A stretch of DNA of 64,000 nt from Diabrotica undecimpunctata (taxonomy: Eukaryota > Arthropoda > Insecta > Coleoptera > Chrysomelidae): assembly GCF_040954645.1 (NCBI RefSeq), contig NC_092811.1:85055199-85119198 (forward strand). Direction: 5' to 3'. This document shows positions 1-9,629 of the stretch, one piece after another. The notes beneath the pieces were generated by a model. That model saw only the letters and a list, made by a program, of their open reading frames with translations, had not been told where the DNA came from and did not search any database. Both the position numbers and the translations under genes were made by a program. Every line of letters begins with the position of its first letter. Position 1 is the stretch's first letter.

Positions 1-1217
1 ATTTACTATCGAATTAATGATTTAATATCAAATTTATATTATATTAATAACTTTAAGTAGATATCCCCCCCCCTTCAAGCAGCCCAGACAGTCTGACTTG
101 CTTGAAGGTTGGGAACAACAGACGATATATGAAGTATGGTGGTGCAAAACACGGCTAACTATTAGGTATTTTAGCATATGGTTAGAGGGCACCTGTATGG
201 TTTAGTTAAAATAATAGAACAGATAAGGTATGAAGTGTGATGTAGGTGTAAAATTATTAGGTATTCTACCATATATGGTTAGAGGAGTATAGTTAAGCTA
301 AATAATAGGGTCGGTAAAACAGTTTGTATACGTATCGACCAGTGTAAAGTTATCTGCTAAAACTAATACGTCTTAACTAGATGTTATTAAAAAGTATTGT
401 ATTATAAAGAAAAGTCTCGTTATAAGTATTTAAAAATAGCAGATAAGTAAAGAGAGTAACCCTTCTTTTGTTGTGATAGGTCGTATCTTAAGCCCAAAAT
501 AAGAACATGATTGTATATTATGTTTTGCTCCTGCGAGAAATTATGAAAAATACAGTACAGTGAAGTAGATATGAAAACAATTTGTGTATGAGTAATACGC
601 AATAAAATATTGAGCGCGACAGAAACAAGATTTACAATATTTTTAAAAATATTTTAATATAGAAGGCCCTAGTTACCCATTTCCACATATTTTCTATGAA
701 ATATATGTAAATATAGGCAGCGATATATGCAAGATCTATCAATATCCCCCAGCAATGATTTTTGAGCCTATCGCTATTCTGAGTGCAGCGACCGTAAATT
801 AAAATATTGTACTATATACAGAAAACATAAACATCTAATAACAAAATATTACAGCATATATCGAGTAAGGGTAGCATTATGTGATAATGGTTATTAACCA
901 GAAGGAGACAAAAAACAGCAATAACTTAATGATGAAAATCTTAGTTACTTTGTTACAAGATTAATAAAAAAATAAATAGTAATTAATGAAAAGTTAAAAA
1001 AATCTTCTTCGTATAAAATATTTAATATGTTTTAAAACAATAAAATTATGTGAATATAATTCCTGTAGAGAATTTTTGTATTTGTTCTAAAGTATTTATA
1101 AAATGATCCCTACTGAATAAATAAAAATAATTTATATCATCTTGAAAATAAGGGAATAGCAATCAGTGAGAGTTTTGTAAAAAACCAAGTGGTGTGGTCT
1201 TAGGTGAAGTAATCTAT
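1..1217. other. AT-rich DNA without recognisable gene
   Basis: No ORF here resembles a known protein. A run of nine C (65-73) leads into a hairpin with 9-bp arms (72-80 and 100-108). Two imperfect direct copies of a roughly 37-bp stretch with the core ATTAGGTATT and TATGGTTAGAG lie near 153-189 and 251-289. The stretch ends at the target duplication of the Gypsy element that begins at 1218. Confidence 0.5.
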
Positions 1218-1594
1218 TGTAAAGTCTTTTATTTATTTATAGTTATTTATATTTTGTTGTGAATTCTTTAATTTATAATGTCTTGTTCTTATCTTAATTC
1301 ATTAAAAAGCACAATAATTTATATTAATTTATTTAACGAACTATACATAATTTATATAGGCGAGCGTGACATTTAATTCGCGGCCGCGGTCTTCAGATAT
1401 TCACTGTCCTCTTCAATCAAAGTTCGGTTATTTTATATGAAATCCTGATATTCGAGAACAGCGTCGTCTCGCATCGAAAGATCGAGAAGCTCAGACCGGC
1501 TCATTCACCATAATTTGATTCTAGACCTCCACCGAAATTTCTACAACAAAACAGAATTAGTCATAATATTTAGGCCAGTATATTTATCGTAACA
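1218..1594 (-). repeat. 3' LTR of minus-strand Gypsy element
   Basis: 377-bp LTR, TG...CA on both strands, containing a GCGGCCGC octamer. It is the downstream LTR for the minus-strand element and directly follows a G-rich polypurine tract. It matches the copy at 6650-7026 apart from position 1409. Confidence 0.95.
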
Positions 1595-1606
1595 TTGCCC
1601 CCCTCT
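1595..1606 (-). other. Polypurine tract
   Basis: Read on the minus strand this is AGAGGGGGGCAA directly before the 3' LTR, the normal place for the plus-strand primer of an LTR retroelement. Confidence 0.8.
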
Positions 1607-2337
1607 TAAAAGATGGTTCCTCCTGGAACCTTGTCGGGACTGGAACCGGAACTGTATGGAATCGGAAACTTCCTTCGAAAGACGGATGCCAACCCTGGTG
1701 CGTCTTTGATACTGGCCGGGATGGTAAGGGCCAGCGAGTAGTCATCGGGGAGCGCGAGTAGATCTTGCTTTTCTTCAGTGGTAACACCATGTCTCGCTTT
1801 ACCGGTACCTCCATAGGCACCCATGAATTCCTCAAACGTGAGGTCAGACACATCTTGGACTTGGTTTACTTCCACTTCTTCATCTACGTCGTGGTCACCT
1901 TCGAAAGACGCCAGCCGGTTATGGTGTACTATCATCGGCTTTCCCCTCGGAATCTTGCTTATTCGGTAGATGACATCGTTGATCTTCTCCATGATGAGGT
2001 ATGGACATTCCCAAAACTGCTGCAATTTGGGAGAACAACCTTTTCGCTTCTTGGGATTATAGAGCCAGACTTTGTCGTTCTTCTTAAAGCAACCCTTTTC
2101 GGCTTGTGTATCGTACCGTTTCTTCATTCGGTCGCTAGCGATCTGAAGGTGGGAACGGACCAACTCATGTACATCGTCCATTCTTCTTCGTAATTCGATC
2201 ACATAATCTTCACCTGTTACATCTTCTCCAGGTCGACACCCAAACTCTAGATCACAGGGTAGTCGCATTTCGCGTCCGAATAGGACTCTGGCTGGTGTCT
2301 GGCCTGTTGATTCGTTAACAGCGGATCTGTAGGTCAT
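1606..2337 (-). pseudogene. Integrase C-terminal part of Gypsy pol, cut off by a stop
   Basis: This open stretch is the end of the Gypsy pol protein: the last part of the integrase core (AYRS-like block at its start) followed by a C-terminal region with the GPY/SH3-like pattern (KVWLYNP, then CPYLIMEKINDVIYRI), and an acidic tail. It is in the same reading frame as the long pol ORF (2362-5718) and is separated from it only by a TGA at 2362-2364, which sits where the family usually has tryptophan in a WDQ-type context, so a single G-to-A change is the simplest explanation. It would not be translated on its own unless the stop is read through. Confidence 0.85.
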
Positions 2338-2361
2338 TGTGAAGAACGGAAGGTATTGGTC

Positions 2362-5300
2362 TCAGTCTCGCTGATGATCGGACACCATCTTTGTCAAATA
2401 CTTGCCGACTGTCCTATTCATCCGCTCTACCATACCATCAGATTGCGGATGATATGCTATAGTTCTTGTTTTCTTCATGCCTAGTCTATCACATATTCCT
2501 TGGAATAGATCGCTTTCGAAGTTCCTGCCTTGGTCACTATGTATCTCCAAAGGCACTCCAAATCGGCTGATATATTCTTGTATCAACTTATCTGCAACGG
2601 TGGCGGCCTTCTGGTCTGGGAGTGCGTAAATCTCGACCCACTTAGTAAAGTAATCCATTACTACCAACATGTACTTGCCTCCATTTTCACTTTCTGGAAA
2701 TGGCCCAGCGATATCCAAAGCTATTCTTTCAAACGGGCTTCCAACATTATATTGTCTCATAGGAGCTCTCCTTTTTCGGTAAGGCCCGTTACTCGTGGCA
2801 CAAATAGTACATTTCTTACACCAGTCTTTTACGTCGTCGGAACTGTTCATCCAATAAAACCGTTCCCGAATTCGCTGAAGGGTTTTCCTTACACCAACAT
2901 GCCCTCCCGATGGACTGTCGTGTAACTGACGAAGTACTTCGGCTATTCTGCTCTTTGGGATCACCAACTGTCTTCTCTTCTCCGAACCGTCATCATTTTC
3001 TAGGACTTGTTTGAGCAAGCCATCTTCCATGATAAATGAGTCCCACTGGGCCCAATACGTCTTAACTACTGAGCATAGGTTTGATATTTCTTGCCAAGGT
3101 GGTCGACGGATTTCCTCTTTCCATTTTCGAATTTTCTGTATAACTGGATCTCTTTCTTGTTCTTCTCTGATCTTAGTAGGCGTCCAGTCGTCGTTGACCA
3201 TCGTGGCTCTTAGCACTGCTGCTTCCTTGGATTCCGTTTTGTTGCAGTGGGAACACTTTGCTGGGCATGGCCTTCTGGAAAGAGAATCAGCGTTTCTGTG
3301 GCTAACTCCGGCCCGGTGCTCAATCTTAAAATCGTATACTTGGAGTCGTTCGATCCACCTGGCTATCTGACCCTCTGGATTCTTAAACTGCATCAACCAT
3401 TTAAGGGCGGCATGGTCGGTTCGGATTAGAAACTTCCTACCATAAAGGTATTGATAGAAGTGCTCTACTGATTTTACTACTGCTAGAAGTTCTCTTCTCG
3501 TGACACAATAATTCCGCTCAGGTTTTGAAAGAACTTTACTAAAATATCCGAGGACTCGTTCCTGTCCTCCTTGAATCTGAGACAGCCCTCCTCCAATTCC
3601 CACATTACTTGCATCTGTATCTAAGATGAACTCTCCTTCTGGCAGTGGATACCCTAAAATTGGTGCTGTTATTAAATGCTTTTTCAAGGTCTCAAAGGCA
3701 TTTTGGCAGTCTGTATCCCAGCGGTAATCTCTTGCTTCCTCCTTAAGTCGCGTTAATGGCTTAGCGATATCTGCAAACTTCTTAATAAACCTCCGGTAGT
3801 AAATACATAGTCCAAGAAAACTTCTCACTTGATGTTTGTCAGTTGGTTTTGGCCATTCCTTAATGGAATCGATTTTTCCCTTATCCACGGCCACTCCTTC
3901 TTTACTGACTATATGACCCAGATAATTTACTCTACCTTGAAATAGCTGGCACTTCTTGGGGTTTAGCATCAATTGGGCAGCTTTAAGTCGATTAAAAACG
4001 TTTTCTAAATTCCTCAAATGATCTTCAAATGTCTCCCCCAAGACGATTATGTCATCTAAATAAACCAGGCATGTTTTCCAAGATAACCCTCTCAACACAT
4101 TTTCCATAAGCCTCTCAAATGTCGCAGGAGCATTACAGAGTCCAAATGGCATAACGTTGAATTGCCACAATCCAGATCCTGTGGTGAAGGCTGTCTTTTC
4201 TTTATCTACTGGGTCCATTTCTACCTGCCAGTATCCAGACTTCAAATCCAAAGTAGAAAACAATTTACTTCCAGCCAATGTGTCCAATGTGTCATCGATC
4301 CGAGGCAGAGGATAACTATCTTTCTTGGTAACGTTGTTCAGCAAACAGTATTCTACACAGAACCTCGTCGTTCCGTCTTTCTTCTTAACCAGGACCACCG
4401 GAGAGACCCATGGGCTTGTAGAAGGTTCTATCACCCCGTCTTTCTTCATTTCCTGAACAATCGTTTCAGCTTCCTCTCTTTTCGCCTGTGGTAATCGTCG
4501 AGCTGTTTGACGAATTGGCTTAGCATTACCAGTATCAATTTTATGCTTAACAACGGTAGTTCTTCCCGTCTTTCCTCCTTTCGGTACGAAAATATCACGG
4601 TACTGCCGAAGAAATTCCCTTAATTTTCTTCTATCCATCTGATTTAGAGACTGTCCTGCAACTGCAACCATTTGGTCGAATTTGTCGTTGGAATTATCAG
4701 ATGTTGTCCCCTGACGGATTATGGATGTCACAGGTACACAAGTTCCTACTTTTGTCTCTTTCTTGATGGTCACTGAGTAGTCGTTGACATTGATAAGTCT
4801 CACAGGAATTTCTTTAGCCGAAGTCACCAATTCCTTTCCAATTATTATTCCACGGCCGACCTCATCGTCGTGGTTCCAAGGCTCCATCATAACAGGTGTC
4901 CCTTCGTCTACAATTCCCTGTAGTCGCGCTACTATGATCGTTTCGCTTCTCGCAGGCACGACTGTATCTTCTGTAATGGCTGCTTGCACAGTGTTGTCAT
5001 TATGTGGATGAAGAAATACCTCCTCGTTGCCAATTTTGATTACCTTATTCTTAAAATCCAATTGGAATCCATGCATATTCATTACGTCCATTCCTAATAT
5101 AACATCCTCTTCGATGTCAGCAACTATAACAGTATGGACGAACTTTTCTGCTCCAATTCCCAATTGTACCTGGATTTCTCCATCAATGTTGGCATTTTCA
5201 CCTGTAGCGGTCCGAAGTCGCAACCTCGTTGGTAACAGTTTCTTACGGCTGTTTATAACTGTTGGACGTATAATAGTTCTGGTCGCTCCGGTATCCACCA

Positions 5301-5718
5301 ACAACGTATGTCTTTTACCATTTATTTCTCCATCTACATATACACTATCTTCACGACATTTCAAAGAAGCTATTAGTATAAGAGGGTCTTTGGAAAAGTT
5401 CCGGGTCGAAGCTGCTCCCCTAAAGCCAACTTGTTCTGGTTTTCCTGATGGTGAGTTTCTTGATTTTATGGTCTTCGTTTTCTTGCATGTAATAATTTTC
5501 ATCATATTAACGAGCTGGTCAAGTTTATCTTCATCTTCTTCCTCTTTTACAGTCCTAACTTTACTGTATCCTCCAGAGGCCTGCGTAGCTGACTCGTATT
5601 CGAGGGCGGCGGATAGGACATCAACCAGCGTCTTGTGACGAGCTAATCGCAGTGTTCTCTGCATTTCATGATCACGAAGACCACCAATAAACGTTTGAAC
5701 GGCCAATTTTTCCATCAT
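2362..5718 (-). pseudogene. pol: Gypsy pol: end of gag, protease, RT, RNase H, integrase
   Basis: A 1118-residue open frame. Order of parts: end of gag (about 1-110), aspartic protease with VDTGATRT near residue 142, reverse transcriptase with the catalytic YLDDIIV, RNase H with DTDASN and the RELLAVVK block, and integrase with the zinc-binding H-H-C-C region, LDIAGPF, SDQGRNFES and a following glutamate. The frame is open upstream of the first ATG to the TAA at 5812-5814, so gag and pol share one frame in this family, without a frameshift between them. The integrase is ended early by TGA at 2362. RT and RNase H motifs look intact, so only a truncated integrase is expected from this copy. Confidence 0.93.
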
Positions 5719-5811
5719 GTCTTCGGGAGCTGTTGGATAAGCATATCGTACTAATCTGGCAATATCTACCTCATATTCTTGAAGAGCCTCATCTTTCTTC
5801 TGTCTACGATT

Positions 5812-6144
5812 TTAAAGCTGCGACTGATATACATGCTCCAAATGTTCGTGGCCATATCGCATATTTAACCTCTTCTTAAGTTGTTCGAAATCATCCGTCT
5901 CTTCTACGGCTATGGTCTGAAGCACATCTAAGGCATCTCCGCGAAGAGCGATAGTCAGGTTTACAGCCTTTTCTTTTTCAGACCATCCATTCGCTCTTGC
6001 GGCTGATTCGAACTGTTTCATGTAGTTGTTCCATGATGATTTTCCGTCGAAAGTTGGGACTTTAACATGAATAGAACCTCCACTTCCTTCAAATTTCGGC
6101 CGTGTCTCCAACTTACATTTCGTCTCGTCTTCTTTTATCTCCAC
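5812..6144 (-). pseudogene. gag: Gag middle part of the Gypsy element, broken
   Basis: A 110-residue piece matching Retrotrans_gag-type capsid sequence (PTFDGKSSWNNYMKQFE, then RGDALDVLQTI and LKKRLNMRYG). It ends at TAA 5812-5814; the reading continues in the same frame into the pol ORF, with a charged NRRQKKDEAL stretch right after the stop, so a single nonsense change is likely. Upstream the capsid is out of frame with the SAP-containing ORF that overlaps it at 6135-6144. Confidence 0.85.
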
Positions 6145-6623
6145 TGTAATCGGATTGCTACCTCTCTCTGCTGTCCCTGTTCCTCCATCTTTCTTTCCAT
6201 CTCTTTCATCTTTTCTTCGAAGGCCAACATATCGGCAGCAACTTGGTTTTTTAACGAAGATATTCTATCGTCGAGGGCAAACATCTCAGAAGTTACTTTA
6301 GAGATTTCCGAAGAGATGTTAGCCGAAACTTTGCTTTCCAGGGACGAAATCTCGTTAGAAACTTTGTTCTCTAATGATGCGATGTCACCAGAAACTTTCA
6401 AAATATCGCCAGAAACTTTGTTCTCTAATTTCGAAATCGACGAGATGACAGCATCTTCAAATATATAAGTCTCTGAATCTAGTCCTTCTTCTAGCAAAGC
6501 GTTCTTTAGTCGTTGGACTAACTCAGCCTTTTTTCCGGTAGAAGCTAATTCTCTGTCTTCGAGATGTCTTCTTAAATTAGTCACTGTCAGCTCATAAATC
6601 GTAGCCATTTCCACAATTTCCAC
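6135..6623 (-). pseudogene. gag: Gag N-terminus with SAP-like domain and coiled coil
   Basis: 162 residues starting MEIVEMATIYELTV. The first about 45 residues have the SAP-domain pattern (LRRHLEDRELASTGKKAEL, a helix-extended loop-helix fold known for binding AT-rich DNA). The remainder is predicted helix with repeated NKVS and SLENKVS heptads, that is a coiled coil. It lies just inside the 5' LTR and primer-binding site, so it is the start of gag. The frame differs from the capsid part at 5812-6144 and ends at 6135, implying a small indel or a frameshift signal in the 10-base overlap. Confidence 0.8.
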
Positions 6624-6630
6624 TTATTCC

Positions 6631-6648
6631 ACTTTTCTTCTGACACCA
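6631..6648 (-). other. Primer-binding site
   Basis: On the minus strand TGGTGTCAGAAG begins one base after the 5' LTR. A TGG start fits pairing to a tRNA 3'-CCA end. I cannot assign the tRNA with certainty. Confidence 0.6.
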
Positions 6649-6649
6649 C

Positions 6650-7026
6650 TGTAAAGTCTTTTATTTATTTATAGTTATTTATATTTTGTTGTGAATTCTT
6701 TAATTTATAATGTCTTGTTCTTATCTTAATTCATTAAAAAGCACAATAATTTATATTAATTTATTTAACGAACTATACATAATTTATATAGGCGAGCGTG
6801 ACATTTAATTCGCGGCCGCGGTCTTCAGATATTCACTGTCTTCTTCAATCAAAGTTCGGTTATTTTATATGAAATCCTGATATTCGAGAACAGCGTCGTC
6901 TCGCATCGAAAGATCGAGAAGCTCAGACCGGCTCATTCACCATAATTTGATTCTAGACCTCCACCGAAATTTCTACAACAAAACAGAATTAGTCATAATA
7001 TTTAGGCCAGTATATTTATCGTAACA
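6650..7026 (-). repeat. 5' LTR of minus-strand Gypsy element
   Basis: 377-bp LTR that on the minus strand leads into the primer-binding site and gag. It pairs with the copy at 1218-1594. Confidence 0.95.
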
Positions 7027-7059
7027 CTATATGCTCTGACAACCAAAACAAGATAATAC

Positions 7060-7450
7060 AAAAAATGGCCGAGAATAAATTTAAATAAAAAAAGCAAAAC
7101 TAGAACCAGTGAAATCTAGAAATGGACAAAAAATTAAAGGCATACGAAAATTTAAGTACACCTAGAAAATGGAATCACTAAACACAAATAAAACTAGCTG
7201 ATGAGTGCAGATAAAACATTTATCAAAACAAATGAACGTGGTGCTACGGTATAAGCAGATATACCGACACACAAAATATATACCACCATAACACCACAGT
7301 ACGTAGTATAATAATATGTGTAGCGGAGAATTTGGTCATAAACAAACGAAACATGAACAAAATTAAAGCAACAGAAAAAGGAGTTTATTAAAAAGAAGCT
7401 ACCGACTAACTACAGTAAACCATATTTTGGAATGTAGAGCTAAAAGCTGA
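7060..7450 (+). pseudogene. Decayed LINE C-terminal scrap
   Basis: A translated stretch near 7318-7400 reads VAENLVINKRNMNKIKATEK, which matches the conserved region after the reverse transcriptase of RTE/Jockey-type LINEs (a Y-AE-W block, then a KIKATEM-like block). Stops interrupt it throughout. The Gypsy element landed just to its left. Confidence 0.45.
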
Positions 7451-7498
7451 AGACCATTTATGCATGGTGAAAAATACATCCTGATAATGCAGGCATTT

Positions 7499-8940
7499 TT
7501 AATTTTTTTTATTCTGTTTCTTACTGAGAGTGATCTTTCCATTTTTTATATCTGCTAGGTTTAAATCTTGTTCATATAATTTTAATTCCTCTAACATTAC
7601 TCTTATGAAAAAATGTTTTGAATTTATTGTTAATAGTTTTATATCTGAATCTTGTTTCATGTTCTGGAATTTCATCATGAAATAGTTTTCATATTTTCTG
7701 TCTTTTTTATCATTAGTATATGCAATATATTTAACTTTTTCTGCTTTTTTTAAATGAACCAATGAATCATATATTAATCCTGCTGTATTTAGGTACTCGT
7801 CCTTTTGTTGTCTCGTTTGGAGCATTTATTTTCTCTAAAATCTTTGCCCATATAGGGAATAATATTTCCCATGTAGTAACAGTATATACTAAAATGTATT
7901 AAGTTTTTTTATGTGATTTGGCAGCTTGGGACTGAAAAAATGACTTAAATAATGTTTAATTTCTTCATCATTTTCCTTTAAAGATTTCACATCAGCGGAA
8001 CGGGCCGACCATCTTGTGTCACAAATAAGATTGATACTTAAGTGTTTACATACACCATTAATAATGGACCACATAATGGACATACTATTAAAATTGGCAA
8101 AGAAAACCAAATAGCCGAAATAAAAAGACGCATACAATTGTCTTGGGTAGCTTTCGGCAAGTTAAGCTTTAGGTTAAAGAATAAAGATATACCAATGTGT
8201 CTAAAACGTAGAGTTTATGACAAATGCATCTTGCCTGTAACTACATATGGACTGGAGACCATGGCCTTTACAAAGAAAACCTTAGAGCAGCTCACTACAA
8301 CCCAAAGAGCGATGAAGAGAGCCAGGCTAGGGATTAGTTTGAGAGACAGGATTCGAAATATCGACATTCGGGAAAGAACAAAGATTACTGATGTCGCAGA
8401 ACGTAGAGCAAGGCTCAAATGGCAATGGGTCGGACATGTTGCCCGAGATAATCCCGCGTGGCAGCGTATGTGGCAGACCACAGAAGAGGTGGGTAGATGA
8501 TATCACACAAGTCGCGGACAAGCAGTGGATGAGAATTGCCAAGAGTAGAAATCAATGAAAGCAAAAATGGTAGAGGCCTATGTCCAGCAGTGGACGAATA
8601 AAGGCTGAAGAACAAGAAAGAAGAAGACTTAAGTGTTTGCCATTACATTCACTTCCATGAACATTTTAACAACAGCGTTTCCAATTGAATTTAAGAATGG
8701 TTGGCGTATAGTACGAAATGGGAAGAAAAATATAATTTTTTATTCTGAATTTGAGTCCTCCCATATATTTACCGCATTATCATAACGCTGTCCGCGATAG
8801 TTAGTAATGTAGTTAATGCGGTTACTGGAGTTTTCATTCTCTGACATGTGCATTTGATGTATATTTTTTTTCCATTCATGATAAGCACGGGAACGCTCTT
8901 TCAACCTTGTCGACTTTATCAATCAACGATTCGGTATAAT
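7499..8940 (-). pseudogene. Decayed hAT transposase (ZMYM1-type), interrupted by a LINE
   Basis: Read on the minus strand from 8940 down, broken pieces match hAT-type transposases of the zinc-finger-MYM1 group in the right order. First comes YRGQRYDNAVNI (family form C-RGQ-YDNA-NM-G, near 8760), then a short SIGNAVVKMF-like piece near 8680. Next is CDTRWSARSADVKSL (near 8000; family LxDTRWSAR) and then a helical C-terminal part at 7499-7825 containing YDSLVHL. The family normally has these in one ORF; here frameshifts and stops break it and an RTE LINE (8048-8626) sits between the second and third pieces. The 5' terminus of the element is probably at 9100. I see no matching left terminus, so the 3' end may be truncated. 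Confidence 0.6.
8048..8626 (+). mobile_element. 5'-truncated RTE/Jockey-type LINE insertion with 12-bp target duplication
   Basis: This insert is flanked by ACTTAAGTGTTT at 8036-8047 and again at 8627-8638, a clean target-site duplication. It encodes in the plus direction the C-terminal part of a LINE protein: LKRRVYDKCILPVTTYGLET (8195-8260), then RDRIRNIDIRERT, and LKWQWVGHVARDNPAWQRM near 8420-8470. The 3' end has the common insect LINE ending GTAGAGGCCTATGTCCAGCA followed by a GAA-rich tail. Endonuclease and polymerase core are missing, as expected of a 5'-truncated copy. It landed in the hAT transposase remnant. Confidence 0.8.
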
Positions 8941-9029
8941 TAAGACACGTTTCAGCTATAATTATGACTATAACGTTTTTCTGTTAAATAAAATCAAAAA
9001 TTAATTAAAAACATTAAAAAGTTAAAAAC

Positions 9030-9100
9030 TTTATTTTCGGGCCCCAAAATTACGGGCCCTAGGCACGTGCCTAAGTTGCCTAGGCCTTAGTCCGCCGCTG
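9030..9100 (-). repeat. Probable hAT terminal region
   Basis: GC-rich block with paired motifs GGGCCC, CCTAGG and GCACGTGC that ends CCGCCGCTG at 9100. Read on the minus strand it starts CAGCGGCGGA, a form seen at the ends of hAT elements, and lies upstream of the ZMYM1-type transposase remnant. Confidence 0.5.
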
Positions 9101-9239
9101 TATTTGACAAAATTGAAGTTTAATATTTGTAATTGTGTAACTATTTATTGTAAAGGAATACCTGCGATCTATTTTTAACCCTTAATTGTTAGTCTATTTC
9201 TTAATGAGGTTAAATATTAAATAAATATTTATTTGACTT

Positions 9240-9296
9240 GTAGCTAACCATGGACGTATAAATAAAGATCTTTATTTATACGTCCATGTAGCTAAC
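9240..9296. repeat. Perfect 40-bp palindrome flanked by 9-bp direct repeats
   Basis: Arms 9249-9268 and 9269-9288 are exact reverse complements with no spacer. GTAGCTAAC occurs at 9240-9248 and again at 9288-9296. The repeats could be a 9-bp target duplication around a tiny fold-back insertion, or the product of a replication template switch. Confidence 0.85.
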
Positions 9297-9629
9297 TCAA
9301 TATGAAGACCACGGGGGAAAAACAAGGAATGTACATTTTTGTCTCAAATCAAAGTAATAATGCCATCTTACGGACAGACTAGCAAAGTTTATGATGCACA
9401 AGTTATCGGTAGGCAATAACAAGTGATGTTAATTGAAAGCTGACCATAAACTTTTATTATACTTGCTAAGAACCAGTAATGTCCGAGCGAAATTGCAAGT
9501 AACAAGGAATGCCAGTCTCGGCCACAGCGCAGCCGGTACAAGACATTTGTTTTTGTTTTGTTATTCATTCTGGCTTTTTTTGTTTTAGGGGTTATTGTGT
9601 GTCATATTAGTTAGTAAGTAAGTAATTAG

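Larger units (their letters stand above)
1218..7026 (-). mobile_element. Ty3/Gypsy LTR retrotransposon, young, minus strand
   Basis: This is a complete 5.8-kb LTR retrotransposon. Two 377-bp LTRs (1218-1594 and 6650-7026) differ by one base that I can find (C at 1409, T at 6841). The 4-bp duplication CTAT flanks the element (1214-1217 and 7027-7030). Read on the minus strand the order is 5' LTR, primer-binding site, gag with a SAP-like N-terminus, protease, reverse transcriptase, RNase H, integrase, polypurine tract, 3' LTR; this order of RT before integrase is the Ty3/Gypsy order. The LTRs indicate a very recent insertion, yet the coding part carries a gag frame change and two nonsense codons. 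Confidence 0.95.

Noticed and set aside
5027..5638. Plus-strand open frame of about 200 codons over the Gypsy pol gene
   Set aside because: Opposite-strand shadow of gag and protease; no recognisable domain.
9240..9296. Palindrome considered as a bacterial-type terminator or operator
   Set aside because: The context is insect nuclear DNA and there is no adjacent transcription unit; the flanking direct repeats suit an insertion scar better.
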